This document shows, piece after piece, positions 26,176-34,673 of a stretch of 64,000 bases of DNA; position 1 is the stretch's first letter; each line of letters begins with the position of its first letter. This DNA is from Micrococcus terreus. GTDB lineage: Bacteria; Actinomycetota; Actinomycetes; Actinomycetales; Micrococcaceae. Location: NCBI RefSeq assembly GCF_900116905.1, contig NZ_FPCG01000008.1:62001-126000 (forward strand), read 5' to 3'. The notes beneath the pieces were generated by a model that saw nothing but the letters and a program-made list of their open reading frames with translations, did not search any database and was not told the DNA's origin. The position numbers and the translations under genes were made by a program.

Positions 26176-27288
26176 TCAGCCACGCAGCTGCTCCACCTCG
26201 CGGTGGATCTGCTCAGCGAAGCGGTGCTCGGCGAACTGATCAGCGTGAGCCCGGATGGCCTCGCTGTCCCAGCTGCGTGCCATGGCGCGCTGAATGCCAT
26301 CGGCGACTGAGCCGGCGTCGTGCGCGTCGATGAAGACCCCATTCACGCCCTCCTGGATGCTGTCCAGATACCCTCCGGCGCGCAGGGCGATGGTGGGCAG
26401 ACCCCAGGAGGACGCCTCCAGGGGCGTGATCCCGAAGTCTTCGAAGCTGGCGGCCACCAACGCAGTGGCGTTCGCATACGCCCACCGCAGCTGGGCCTCG
26501 GAGAGGTCACGGGCGAAGTGCACGTTCGGGCCGGCCATGGCCTCCAGCCGCTGCTGCTCCGGACCGCGTCCCACCACGAGCAGTCGGTGACCGGTCTGCT
26601 CGGCGGCGCGGATGACCTGGTCCACGTTCTTGTAGGGCATCAGCCGGGAGACCACCAGCAGGTACCCCTGGCTGTCGGCCAGATGGTCCAGTCCACGGAT
26701 CGGTTCTCGCTCTCCAGAGGTGTCCACCGAGTGCGGCGGGAACACCACGTCGACCTCGTCCATCCCGTAGACCGACCGGATGCGCTCCCCCACCACAGTG
26801 GAGTTGCCCAGGTACCGCTCACGGCGCTGGGCCGCTCGGTGGTCCCAGCGGCGCAGGAAGGGCTTCATGGCGGTGACGATGATTCCCTTGGGGGACCTCC
26901 ACCACGGCCCGCCCAGGTACTGCTCGGTCAGGTACACCCACCGCGCCGGGGTGTGGCAGTAGACGAGGGTCCGCCCGGAGAAGCGGAAGCCATGCGCCCA
27001 GCCGGAGGAGGAGACCACAGCGATCTTCCCCGGGACCTGCAGCAGGGAGGAGGCCACGGGCAGCAGCGGGAGCGCCTTGCGGTGGTCCTTGCGGAAGGCG
27101 GCGATGCGGTTGAGCGGGGTGGTGATGACGGTGGCGTCCCGGAACTCCGGGAACGTGCCGTCCGGGTCGTGCAGGGTGGTGTAGATCGGCGCGTCCGGGT
27201 ACATCCGGTGCAGGGCCAGCACCACGCGCTCGGCTCCCCCACGCTGCGTGAGGTAGTCGTGGGCGATGACGATCTCCGGCTCGGTCAT
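26176..27288 (-). CDS. Glycosyltransferase family 4 (WbaZ-like)
   Basis: A 370-residue GT-B protein. It begins IVIAHDYLTQRGGAERVVLALH, a start typical of mannosyl/rhamnosyl GT4 enzymes of O-antigen loci. The C-terminal donor domain has YLLVVSRLMPYKNVDQVIRAA, RGPEQQRLEAMAGPNVHF and ASFEDFGITPLEASSWGLPTIA (E-x7-E). The ATG overlaps the stop of the previous gene as TGATG. It is the last gene of the ten-gene minus-strand operon and is convergent with rmlA (23 nt gap). Rhamnose is a likely donor from location only. Confidence 0.85.
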   Translation of the reverse strand: MTEPEIVIAHDYLTQRGGAERVVLALHRMYPDAPIYTTLHDPDGTFPEFRDATVITTPLNRIAAFRKDHRKALPLLPVASSLLQVPGKIAVVSSSGWAHGFRFSGRTLVYCHTPARWVYLTEQYLGGPWWRSPKGIIVTAMKPFLRRWDHRAAQRRERYLGNSTVVGERIRSVYGMDEVDVVFPPHSVDTSGEREPIRGLDHLADSQGYLLVVSRLMPYKNVDQVIRAAEQTGHRLLVVGRGPEQQRLEAMAGPNVHFARDLSEAQLRWAYANATALVAASFEDFGITPLEASSWGLPTIALRAGGYLDSIQEGVNGVFIDAHDAGSVADGIQRAMARSWDSEAIRAHADQFAEHRFAEQIHREVEQLRG

Positions 27289-28280
27289 CAGAATCTTCCC
27301 TGGATGCGCTCGGGGTGCTGGATGCCGGTCCGCCCCGCGGCTTCCACTCCTAGCGCGATGGCCTTGCGCGCTACGGATGTGGGCAGGACCTTGGCCAGAC
27401 GGTCGACGACAGCTCCGTAGCGTTGGTACGTGTTCTCACCGGAGACTGCAGCCAGACCTCGGACGGCCAGATTCCAGGGGCCTCGACCAGGCGTGCCCTC
27501 CATCAGCGGTCGAGCCTCGGGAAACTTCTGCAGGAACCGTTCGCGTGCGGCTCCGGAATGCAGGGCGCGACGGGCACGGATGGCCGTGGTGGTGGCAGCG
27601 ACGTGGTGGTCGGTAGTCAGCTCCGGGTGGATTCGCACCGGGATGCCAGCGCGGTGGAGCCGGTATCCGTAGTCCACGTCCTCCCAACCGTAACGGCGGT
27701 AGCCCTCGTCATAAGGCCCGATCAGCTCCCAGGTGTCGCGAGTGACGGAGACGTTGCCGGCCCAGTAGCGCCACTGAATATCCACCGGTGATGCCAATGC
27801 AGACGCACTGTGTAGACGATCCGCGTCGCGCCCGTAAGCGTGAGCATACGGAGTATTCGGGAGGACGTTTCTGTAGAGTCCAATTGCGCCCGCCGGACCG
27901 TCAGCATGCGCGGCTCGGTGCAAAGCGATGAAGTCACGTGCCGGTTCGAGATCGTCATCGCATCGAATCAGCACACGTCCTTGGGCTGCATCGTGGCCGG
28001 CATTGAGGGCCGCGGAGCGACCTCGGTTCTCACCAAAATCGATCACTCGGAGTGAGGGAACCAAAGACCGCATCTCCTGTCCGGCCAGGAGTTCAGCGCT
28101 TCCATCGATATCGCCGTCGACTACGACGATGACCTCGAAGTCTTGGTCATTCTGCTGAGAGAGGGCATTCAGGAGGACAGGTAATCGGAAAGCCCCACCA
28201 CGAGAAGGGACAATGACCGAAGTTCCTAGGCGGGTGGGTTCAGCCTCAGGATCGACCTGGAGAAAGTTCTTCGTGCTCAT
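27288..28280 (-). CDS. Glycosyltransferase family 2
   Basis: A 330-residue GT-A protein. The N-terminal domain has TSVIVPSRGGAFRLPVLLNAL, EVIVVVDGDIDGS, GRSAALNAGHDAAQG and the metal site RCDDDLEPA. An acceptor region with GWEDVDYGYRLHRAG, typical of GT2 polysaccharide enzymes, follows. There are no membrane helices. It overlaps its neighbours by 4 nt (upstream) and 1 nt (downstream), so it is translationally coupled within the operon. Donor and acceptor are unknown. Confidence 0.85.
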   Translation of the reverse strand: MSTKNFLQVDPEAEPTRLGTSVIVPSRGGAFRLPVLLNALSQQNDQDFEVIVVVDGDIDGSAELLAGQEMRSLVPSLRVIDFGENRGRSAALNAGHDAAQGRVLIRCDDDLEPARDFIALHRAAHADGPAGAIGLYRNVLPNTPYAHAYGRDADRLHSASALASPVDIQWRYWAGNVSVTRDTWELIGPYDEGYRRYGWEDVDYGYRLHRAGIPVRIHPELTTDHHVAATTTAIRARRALHSGAARERFLQKFPEARPLMEGTPGRGPWNLAVRGLAAVSGENTYQRYGAVVDRLAKVLPTSVARKAIALGVEAAGRTGIQHPERIQGRF

Positions 28281-29374
28281 TGACAGTCACTTCCTGTTTG
28301 GGAAAAAGATAAACCCAACTGCGCTAGCAAAGACTTGATACGAACTCGGCCTGCCTCTGGCGACCACTTCTGCTGCCACCGCGCGTGCTGACGTTCCACC
28401 AGGTCTGTGAGGTCCAGGTCCTCCACCGTCCGGATCACGCGTGCCAGGTCCTGTGCGTCCCCCGGCTCCGCGATCAGCGGATGGTCAGTGCCAACGACCT
28501 CGGGCAGTGCCCCAGCGCGCGTGACGATCACCGGCACGCCGGCGGCCATCGCCTCGGCGGCCACCAGCCCGAAAGGCTCCTGCCATGTCGACGGGCAGAC
28601 CAGCACGTCGATGGAGGAGAGGAAGGCATAGGTCTCCTGCCATCCCAGCAGTGTCACGGTGTCGCCGGCCTCGTCCAGCGCACGGCCGATCCGAGCGGCT
28701 TCCTCGTCCTCGACGAATCGTGGCTCCCCTGCCACACGCACGGTGTACCTGCCGGGGTCCTGAGATTCCAGCAGGGAGAGCGCGTCCAGCAGGACATGGA
28801 TGCCCTTGTCCTTGGACAGGCGACCGATGAATCCGAGGGTCAGCCCGGTGTCCGGCTCTCGGAGATGCTCTGGTGAACCGTCCGATGAAGCACCGGCCGG
28901 TCCCCCGACCCAGTTGTCCAGGACACGAGCACCGCGAATGCGCGTGGCCATGAACGGCGACGGCACGAGAGTCATCCGTGCACCGGCACGCGCCAGGGCT
29001 GTGGCCACCCGCTGAAGGGCGGACTGCGGCTCCTGGTGGAGGTGGACGATCCTATGACGCACAGCAGTCAGTGCCGCTGCCGGGAGGAGGCCGTTGCACC
29101 ACACCAGACCGGGCGGACGCCGCAGGGCCCACCGTCGGAGTCCCAGGGCATAGGCCTTGCGGTCCTCACCGGGTATCCGGGTCACGGAGAAGCCGTCCGA
29201 TTCCAACCGGTCGGCCACCTCAGAGGGGGACGCGGGGGCCACGACGGATACGTCCTGGCCTTCCGCACGCAGCGCAGCTGCGATGTGGTGGAGCATGACC
29301 TCTCCCCCGCCCACGGCTCCCTGGTTGGCGATCAGGTGGATCACGGAATCATGGTTGGCAGTGTGCCGTGTCAT
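28277..29374 (-). CDS. Glycosyltransferase family 4
   Basis: 365 residues. It starts VIHLIANQGAVGGGEVMLHHIA (Gly-rich acceptor loop) and has the donor domain TLGFIGRLSKDKGIHVLLDAL ... VCPSTWQEPFGLVAAEAMAAG with the E-x7-E pair. ATGA overlaps are present at both ends. It lies directly after the second polymerase/ligase paralog in the operon. It is a cytoplasmic enzyme that probably adds one sugar of the repeat unit. Confidence 0.85.
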   Translation of the reverse strand: MTRHTANHDSVIHLIANQGAVGGGEVMLHHIAAALRAEGQDVSVVAPASPSEVADRLESDGFSVTRIPGEDRKAYALGLRRWALRRPPGLVWCNGLLPAAALTAVRHRIVHLHQEPQSALQRVATALARAGARMTLVPSPFMATRIRGARVLDNWVGGPAGASSDGSPEHLREPDTGLTLGFIGRLSKDKGIHVLLDALSLLESQDPGRYTVRVAGEPRFVEDEEAARIGRALDEAGDTVTLLGWQETYAFLSSIDVLVCPSTWQEPFGLVAAEAMAAGVPVIVTRAGALPEVVGTDHPLIAEPGDAQDLARVIRTVEDLDLTDLVERQHARWQQKWSPEAGRVRIKSLLAQLGLSFSQTGSDCQ

Positions 29375-30600
29375 GGCACCCTGTCCAGACGCTGTTCATT
29401 GGTTCCTAGACTCATCAGCCCTTGAATCTGTTCGAGGCGACGCTTCTCCATCGACCGCACAACCAATGTGGTTCCCAGAGCAAGCGCACCGACGATGGTG
29501 ATGAATACTTCACCGAGTTTGAGCGCACAGAACAAGATCGCAACGGTTGCAGATTCGCAGGCGATGATCGCTGGCGTTCGGGGCAGACGACTGAAGGGTC
29601 GAAAGGCGATCATGACGTAGATGGCGACAATGGCAATGACCAGGATCCAACCGCCTTCTGTCGCCAGTGCCCGATACGAGTCGTGATAGAAGAACTGCTG
29701 CTCGCCTTGAAGCAGAACTGTCGATTCACTGGCACCAAGTCCCCATGGCAACGCTTCGTCGGTTTTCACACGGGCGGCCTCGTCGATTCGAGCGCGCAGG
29801 TGGTCCGTTCCGTCTCGATCTTCGAAGATCAACGAACGCGCGAAATTGTCCTCCAGCCAGGTGAAGACCCAGAAGTACAGGCCCAACACCGCACCCCGAA
29901 TCACTGGACCTCGGCGCGGAGTGAGAACCATCCACAACACGGCCAAACCGAATGCCGTGAGACTGGTTCGTGAGCCCGTCAGAGAAAGAAGACCGAACCC
30001 CAGCAGCAATACCGTCGGCACCATCCACTGGCGTTTGAGGAAAGGGACCACCAGGAGCGGAATGATGGCGTGCATCAACCCGGCGACGTTCTTGTCCCCA
30101 GTGAAACCTGTCAGAACGCCACCATAGGTATCCGGCGCTATCCCCAGGTAGAAGAGTCCTGCATTGACGGCCAGACCACCTGCCATACCCATCACGACGG
30201 ATCTTGCACCGAGCCGCCCCCAGGCAAGACAGGTGACGAAGAGAATCAGCAGGACGATACGGGTGACCCGGCGAGTCCAGTCCACATCAGGCATCTCCGA
30301 TGCGATCACCATGGACCCCACCGCCACCACAGCGAGCGGTACGAGATACGCGAAAGGAGCCTGCCGATATCGTGACTGGCCCACGAGCGAGAGGGCAATC
30401 AGCCCGATCATGATGATCTCAGGCAACGGGAGATTCATTGGAGTACCCGGAAGGGCCACTCCATCAGCGATCAGGAACGCTCCCAACAGGACCTGCAGCC
30501 AGCTGATCGGCTGTTCGACCTTGAAGTGGGCGAACACGGACTGGCGATGTTGATCTCGCGTGCGAGCAGCTGCGCGTAGCCGGGTGATGGCCGTCGTCAT
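29371..30600 (-). CDS. O-antigen polymerase/ligase-like membrane protein (Wzy/WaaL type), copy 2
   Basis: A 409-residue protein with about eleven hydrophobic segments, paralogous to the protein at 18995-20197: shared blocks include APDTYGGVLTG-x2-GDKNVAGL, SLTGSRTSLTAF and LGEVFITIVGALALG. The large outer loop (about residues 265-320) contains LPWGLGASESTVLLQGEQQ. ATGA overlaps on both sides place it inside the operon between two GT4 genes. One paralog may polymerise repeat units and the other ligate them to a carrier, but sequence alone does not assign roles. Confidence 0.83.
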   Translation of the reverse strand: MTTAITRLRAAARTRDQHRQSVFAHFKVEQPISWLQVLLGAFLIADGVALPGTPMNLPLPEIIMIGLIALSLVGQSRYRQAPFAYLVPLAVVAVGSMVIASEMPDVDWTRRVTRIVLLILFVTCLAWGRLGARSVVMGMAGGLAVNAGLFYLGIAPDTYGGVLTGFTGDKNVAGLMHAIIPLLVVPFLKRQWMVPTVLLLGFGLLSLTGSRTSLTAFGLAVLWMVLTPRRGPVIRGAVLGLYFWVFTWLEDNFARSLIFEDRDGTDHLRARIDEAARVKTDEALPWGLGASESTVLLQGEQQFFYHDSYRALATEGGWILVIAIVAIYVMIAFRPFSRLPRTPAIIACESATVAILFCALKLGEVFITIVGALALGTTLVVRSMEKRRLEQIQGLMSLGTNEQRLDRVP

Positions 30601-31700
30601 GGGGTCTGTCCTGTTCCTGCAGTGGACAGATGCCGCCGGTAGACCTCGGCGATGCCTCGAGTCATCTGCTCCACCGTGGTCAGCTGCGCGTCCGCGCTCT
30701 CTCCCGCAGCCTCTCTCAGCGTGGTGAGGCGCTCCAGGATGGACGGGGGCGTCGGGTCGGTCACCAGCGACTGGGGGCCGACGATCTCACGGTTGCCCCC
30801 CACGTCCGTGGCCACCACATCGAGACCGGCCGCCACAGCGTCCAGCAGGGTGTAGCTCAGGTTCTCCCAGGCTGAGAGCTGCACGACGACGTCATGGTCA
30901 CGCATGGCCTCCCACGGATCCACGAACCCCGGGAAGCGGACGGAGTCTGCCACCCCGAGATCTGAGGCCAGATCCTTCAGCGCCTGCGCCTCAGGACCCG
31001 TCCCGGCGACAGTGAGCGTGGCGCGCGCGTCGCGGTCCAGCAGAGCGGGCATGGTGCGCAGCAGTGCATCGATCCGCTTCTCCGGGGAGAGACGAGACAG
31101 GCTCAGCAGCCGAAGGCCCTCCCCCAGCGCACGGCGCTCAGGCGCCCCGACGACGTCCCGGACGGCCTCGATGTCCACGCCGTTGGGGATGACGGTCACC
31201 GGGCAGGACGGAGCCCACCTCCGTGACATGACCTCGCGGGTGGAGTTCGAGACGGCGATGACCTCGTCCGCACGGCGCAGGCGAGCGTGGTGGACGGCGG
31301 CCGTCATCTTCGCCTTCACCGGACTGCGGTGATAGACCGAGGCGTCGGCGGCGATGCCGTGCTCCGTGGAGATCAGGGTGACCGAGCGGTCGGCTGCCAG
31401 CACCCCGGCGGCGATGATGTCCGCGTAGGCCAGATGGGTGTGCACCACCGCCGGACGCAAAGTGCGCACCGCCCTGCGGAGCGTGCGCGCGGAGGCGACC
31501 GGGCCGGCGTCGGGACCGAAGGCTCCGGTGAGGACCGGAGCACCGATCTGACGCAGACGCTCGGCCAGGGGGCCCTCCGGGCACAGGACGACCAGACGGT
31601 GCCCGGGGATTCCCGCGCGTGCCGTGTCCACCACGTGTCGAGCCACCCCGCCGAAGTCGCCGACGGGGATGACCCACAGGGCCAGGGGTGGAGGGGTCAC
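30597..31700 (-). CDS. Glycosyltransferase family 4
   Basis: 367 residues. The N-terminal domain has WVIPVGDFGGVARHVVDTA and VVHTHLAYADIIAAGV; the donor domain has LRLLSLSRLSPEKRIDALLRTM and VVQLSAWENLSYTLLDAVAAGLDVVATDVGG. The GTG at 31700 was chosen because it makes the GTGA overlap with the neuB stop that this operon uses throughout; GTG 31706 is also in frame. It sits immediately after the nonulosonate synthase gene. Confidence 0.85.
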   Translation of the reverse strand: MTPPPLALWVIPVGDFGGVARHVVDTARAGIPGHRLVVLCPEGPLAERLRQIGAPVLTGAFGPDAGPVASARTLRRAVRTLRPAVVHTHLAYADIIAAGVLAADRSVTLISTEHGIAADASVYHRSPVKAKMTAAVHHARLRRADEVIAVSNSTREVMSRRWAPSCPVTVIPNGVDIEAVRDVVGAPERRALGEGLRLLSLSRLSPEKRIDALLRTMPALLDRDARATLTVAGTGPEAQALKDLASDLGVADSVRFPGFVDPWEAMRDHDVVVQLSAWENLSYTLLDAVAAGLDVVATDVGGNREIVGPQSLVTDPTPPSILERLTTLREAAGESADAQLTTVEQMTRGIAEVYRRHLSTAGTGQTP

Positions 31701-33940
31701 AGCCACTGCTCGAGCCGATCCAGTGCAGTCCAGAAGCCCTCTCCGTTGTTGATGTGCCCCTGCCAGATCTCCGGGATGAACGGTGCTCCGGGGACCAGAC
31801 GGTCCAGCTGTTCGGCCAGGGCCGGCCAGTCCACGTCTCCCTCGCCGACCTGCACGCCCTCACCGTCCACGCCGGTGGCGTCCACCAGGTGCAGGTGGAT
31901 GGTGTGGGGTGCCAGCAGCTCCACGGTCTCCGAGAACGGGATGTTCAGGAAGGTGGCGGCCAGTTTGGTGTGGGAGATGTCCAAGCAGAGATCGGTGCCG
32001 GTGGAGCGGGCGAACTCTGCGGTGTCCCGGGGGTCCAGGAACAGGTTGTGGTACTGCTGACCGCCCATCAGCCAGGGGAACGGGGGCAGGGTCTGCGCGG
32101 CGATCCGCACTCCGCTGGAGTCCAGGCGCTTCAGGGCCTCGGCGATGCGCTCGTACTTCGGCGTGCGCTCTTCCGGGGAGATGTGACGGTCCGTGGTGAA
32201 GCCGCCCATGGTGACCACCATGATCGGCTCCTGCTCGGAGGGGAACCACCTGGTCAGCTGGCGGGTGATGTCGATGGTGCGCTGGACCTCGGCGATGGAC
32301 CGCTCCCAGTGCTCCTGGTCCTGGGAGGCCAGGTCCACCAGGAAGTCACCGGCGAACAGGTCCGGCAGGTGGGTGGTGAACCCCATGGGCAGCGGCTGGG
32401 AGAAGACCGAGTCGACGTCGATCTCCAGGTCCTTGTAGGAGAAGTGGAACTCCAGGAAGTCCGGAGTGCAGTCCTTCGTCAGTGCCTCGACGTCGTGGTA
32501 GCGCACGGGCAGGCCCCAGGGCCGGTTGAACTGGAACTGCCGTCCCGTGGGAACGGTCTCCTTGAGGTCGCCCTCGAAGAAGAAGTCGCCCTCAGCCATC
32601 GCCCGGCGGACGGTGCGACCCACCAGCTGGGGCAGGGCGTTGGGCTGCAGGCCACGGCCCGGGCTCTTCACGGCCACATCAGACTCACTGATCACCGCAC
32701 CGATCTCCAGCGGGCCGGCCGCCACCAAGGACTTGGCCAGGTTGATCCGGTTCATCGCCTCACCGGTGGAGACCACCCGCTCCGCCGAGGTGCCCAAGGA
32801 CTCCTCCACCTCGCGGATCTGCTGCACCATGGCCGCGAACTCATCCGGCAGCAGCGAGACCTTGTGGTCATTGCCCTCCAGGGAACGGTCCACGGTCAGG
32901 TGCTTCTCGATGATCCGGGCACCACGGGCCACGGCGGCGACCGGGACGTGGATCCCACGCTCGTGACCGGAGTACCCCACGGGAGCCTGAGCGATCTCCT
33001 CCAAGCGGTCCATGTAGGCCAGGTTCACGTCCTTGAACGGCGCCGGATAGGTGGACTGGCAGTGCAGCATGGCGAAGGGGACGCCCAGAGAGCGCACCAG
33101 TTCGGCGGTCTCCCGGATCTCCTCCTCCCGGCTCATGCCGGTGGAGAGGATCAGGGGACGGCCGTGCCGGCCGGCCTCCCGCAGCAGGTCATGGTTGGTC
33201 AGGTCAGCCGAGGCGATCTTGAATGCGGGGATCCCGTAGTCCACCAGGGCCTGGACAGAGGGAAGGTCCCACGGAGTGCACATGACCTCGATGCCGCGGT
33301 CCCGGGCATGGTCGAAGAGTTGGAACAGCTCCTGAGCCGGCAGGGAGTACTTGGCCAGCAGGTCCAGGGTGTACTGGGCGCCCAGGTCCTCGCCGCCGCT
33401 GGCCGATCCGGACTGGCGGTAGAGGGCGTCCATGTCCCGCAGCTGGAACTTCACGCAGTCAGCACCGGCATCGGCAGCGGCATCCACGAGCCGACGGCCC
33501 AGTTCGAGGTCACCCTGATGGTTGTTGCCGATCTCGGCAATGATGAAGGAAGGCTGATTCTCACCGATCCGGTGGTCGCCGATCCTCAGTTCAGAGGCAC
33601 GGTTGATGGCCAGTGCCGTCAGGCGGCCCCGATCATCCAGCAGCGGCAGGTGCGAGGCGCCTGCGGGGAGCAGCTCAAGGATCTCCTCGGTGGTGGATCC
33701 CAACGGCGCCGAGGCCACCGAGGTGTTGGCGACCTGCGCCGAGGCGACCTCCAGGTCAGCGTCGGGGTTCGCCACGATCCACCGCCGGAAGTCGCCGTCG
33801 GACAGCGATCCCTTGAGCAGACCGTTGCTGTCCACGCAGAAGACGATGCGCTCACGGTTCTCGGTCATCTTGCGCAGCGCGACGAGCACGGAATCGTCCG
33901 CGAAGACGAGGTAGGGCGACAGGTGCCGTTCGATGATCAT
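31697..33940 (-). CDS. Three-module nonulosonate (sialic-type) synthase: CBS pair, NeuB-SAF, xylose-isomerase-like TIM barrel
   Basis: 747 residues. Residues 1-120 are two CBS motifs (GLLKGSLSDGDFRRW; LLDDRGRLTALAINR). Residues 130-390 are a NeuB/LegI/PseI-type synthase barrel with AEIGNNHQG (135-143), KFQLRD, FKIASADL (240-247), STGMS, VGYSGHERG and EKHLTVDR. Residues 400-460 are an SAF antifreeze-like domain (GRGLQPNALPQLVGRTV). Residues 475-747 are a sugar isomerase/epimerase barrel (LCLDISHTK, HLHLVDATG, PEIWQGHINNGEG). NeuB enzymes condense PEP with a hexosamine; the extra barrel may epimerise the precursor. ATG 33940 has AGAAGGA upstream. Confidence 0.88.
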   Translation of the reverse strand: MIIERHLSPYLVFADDSVLVALRKMTENRERIVFCVDSNGLLKGSLSDGDFRRWIVANPDADLEVASAQVANTSVASAPLGSTTEEILELLPAGASHLPLLDDRGRLTALAINRASELRIGDHRIGENQPSFIIAEIGNNHQGDLELGRRLVDAAADAGADCVKFQLRDMDALYRQSGSASGGEDLGAQYTLDLLAKYSLPAQELFQLFDHARDRGIEVMCTPWDLPSVQALVDYGIPAFKIASADLTNHDLLREAGRHGRPLILSTGMSREEEIRETAELVRSLGVPFAMLHCQSTYPAPFKDVNLAYMDRLEEIAQAPVGYSGHERGIHVPVAAVARGARIIEKHLTVDRSLEGNDHKVSLLPDEFAAMVQQIREVEESLGTSAERVVSTGEAMNRINLAKSLVAAGPLEIGAVISESDVAVKSPGRGLQPNALPQLVGRTVRRAMAEGDFFFEGDLKETVPTGRQFQFNRPWGLPVRYHDVEALTKDCTPDFLEFHFSYKDLEIDVDSVFSQPLPMGFTTHLPDLFAGDFLVDLASQDQEHWERSIAEVQRTIDITRQLTRWFPSEQEPIMVVTMGGFTTDRHISPEERTPKYERIAEALKRLDSSGVRIAAQTLPPFPWLMGGQQYHNLFLDPRDTAEFARSTGTDLCLDISHTKLAATFLNIPFSETVELLAPHTIHLHLVDATGVDGEGVQVGEGDVDWPALAEQLDRLVPGAPFIPEIWQGHINNGEGFWTALDRLEQWL

Positions 33941-33944
33941 GGAA

Positions 33945-34673
33945 TCAGTCCTTCTGCCGGTGGGGGATGGATGCTGACGCAGCCCGGTGTTTCTCCATCT
34001 GCAGCTCAGCGAGTTGGAAGTCCAGTTCGGTGTCGATGTCCACGCCCTCCAGTTCATGGAGAATGAACAGTCCGATCGCTCCCCCGAGACGGTTGTGGTG
34101 ACGATCGTAGACATCGGGCCTGGTCAGGTACAGAGACCCGTTCTCTCGGTACCGGAGGTCCGAGCGCGTCATGTCCTGACGGCGCTTGCGGTGGTCAACG
34201 TCATAGGAGGCCCGAGGCGCGGCGTTCTCAGAGTCGCCGTGCTGCCAGATGAACGGTGGAGTGGGGACCACGCCAACCAGCGAATCCACGCCGGTCTCAC
34301 GGAACTGCCGCACGGCCCGATCCAGGGTGTCCGGCAGCCGCAGTGGGCTGGTCGCCTGGAGCAGCATGACGCCCTCCGGCTCTCCATGGTGCGTGCGGAA
34401 ATGCTCCAACGCGTGCTCGACGACGGGTTCGGTGGCGGTGGTGTCCAGGGCGAGCTCTGCGGGCCTCAGGAACGGCACGTCCGCGCCGTGCTCGCGGGAC
34501 ACCTGGGCGATCTCCTCTGAGTCGGTGGAGACCATCACGTGCAGGTCCTCCTGCGCATTCAGGGCCGACTCGATGGTCCACGCCACCAGGGGTTTGCCAC
34601 CGAGATCTCTGATGTTCTTGCCCGGCACTCCCTTGGAGCCGCCGCGGACGGGAATGATGCAGAGGATGCTCAC
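33945..34673 (-). CDS. neuA: Acylneuraminate cytidylyltransferase (CMP-nonulosonate synthetase)
   Basis: A 242-residue nucleotidyltransferase with the NeuA signature ILCIIPVRGGSKGVPGKNIR at the N-terminus, GGKPLVAWTI, STDSEEIA, LLQATSPLR and the late ENGSLYLT and DIDTELDF segments. It activates the product of the downstream NeuB-type enzyme with CTP. The GTG at 34673 overlaps the previous stop as GTGA. The neuB ATG follows its stop by 4 nt. Legionaminic or pseudaminic-type sugars are as possible as N-acetylneuraminate. Confidence 0.9.
   Translation of the reverse strand: MSILCIIPVRGGSKGVPGKNIRDLGGKPLVAWTIESALNAQEDLHVMVSTDSEEIAQVSREHGADVPFLRPAELALDTTATEPVVEHALEHFRTHHGEPEGVMLLQATSPLRLPDTLDRAVRQFRETGVDSLVGVVPTPPFIWQHGDSENAAPRASYDVDHRKRRQDMTRSDLRYRENGSLYLTRPDVYDRHHNRLGGAIGLFILHELEGVDIDTELDFQLAELQMEKHRAASASIPHRQKD

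Noticed and set aside
31688-34066. 792-codon plus-strand frame opposite neuB and neuA
   Set aside because: It spans two well-supported genes on the other strand and carries no recognisable motif.
33941-34114. 5' extension of the neuB frame to a start at 34114
   Set aside because: It would overlap neuA by about 170 nt. ATG 33940 has a ribosome binding site and the CBS domain starts there.
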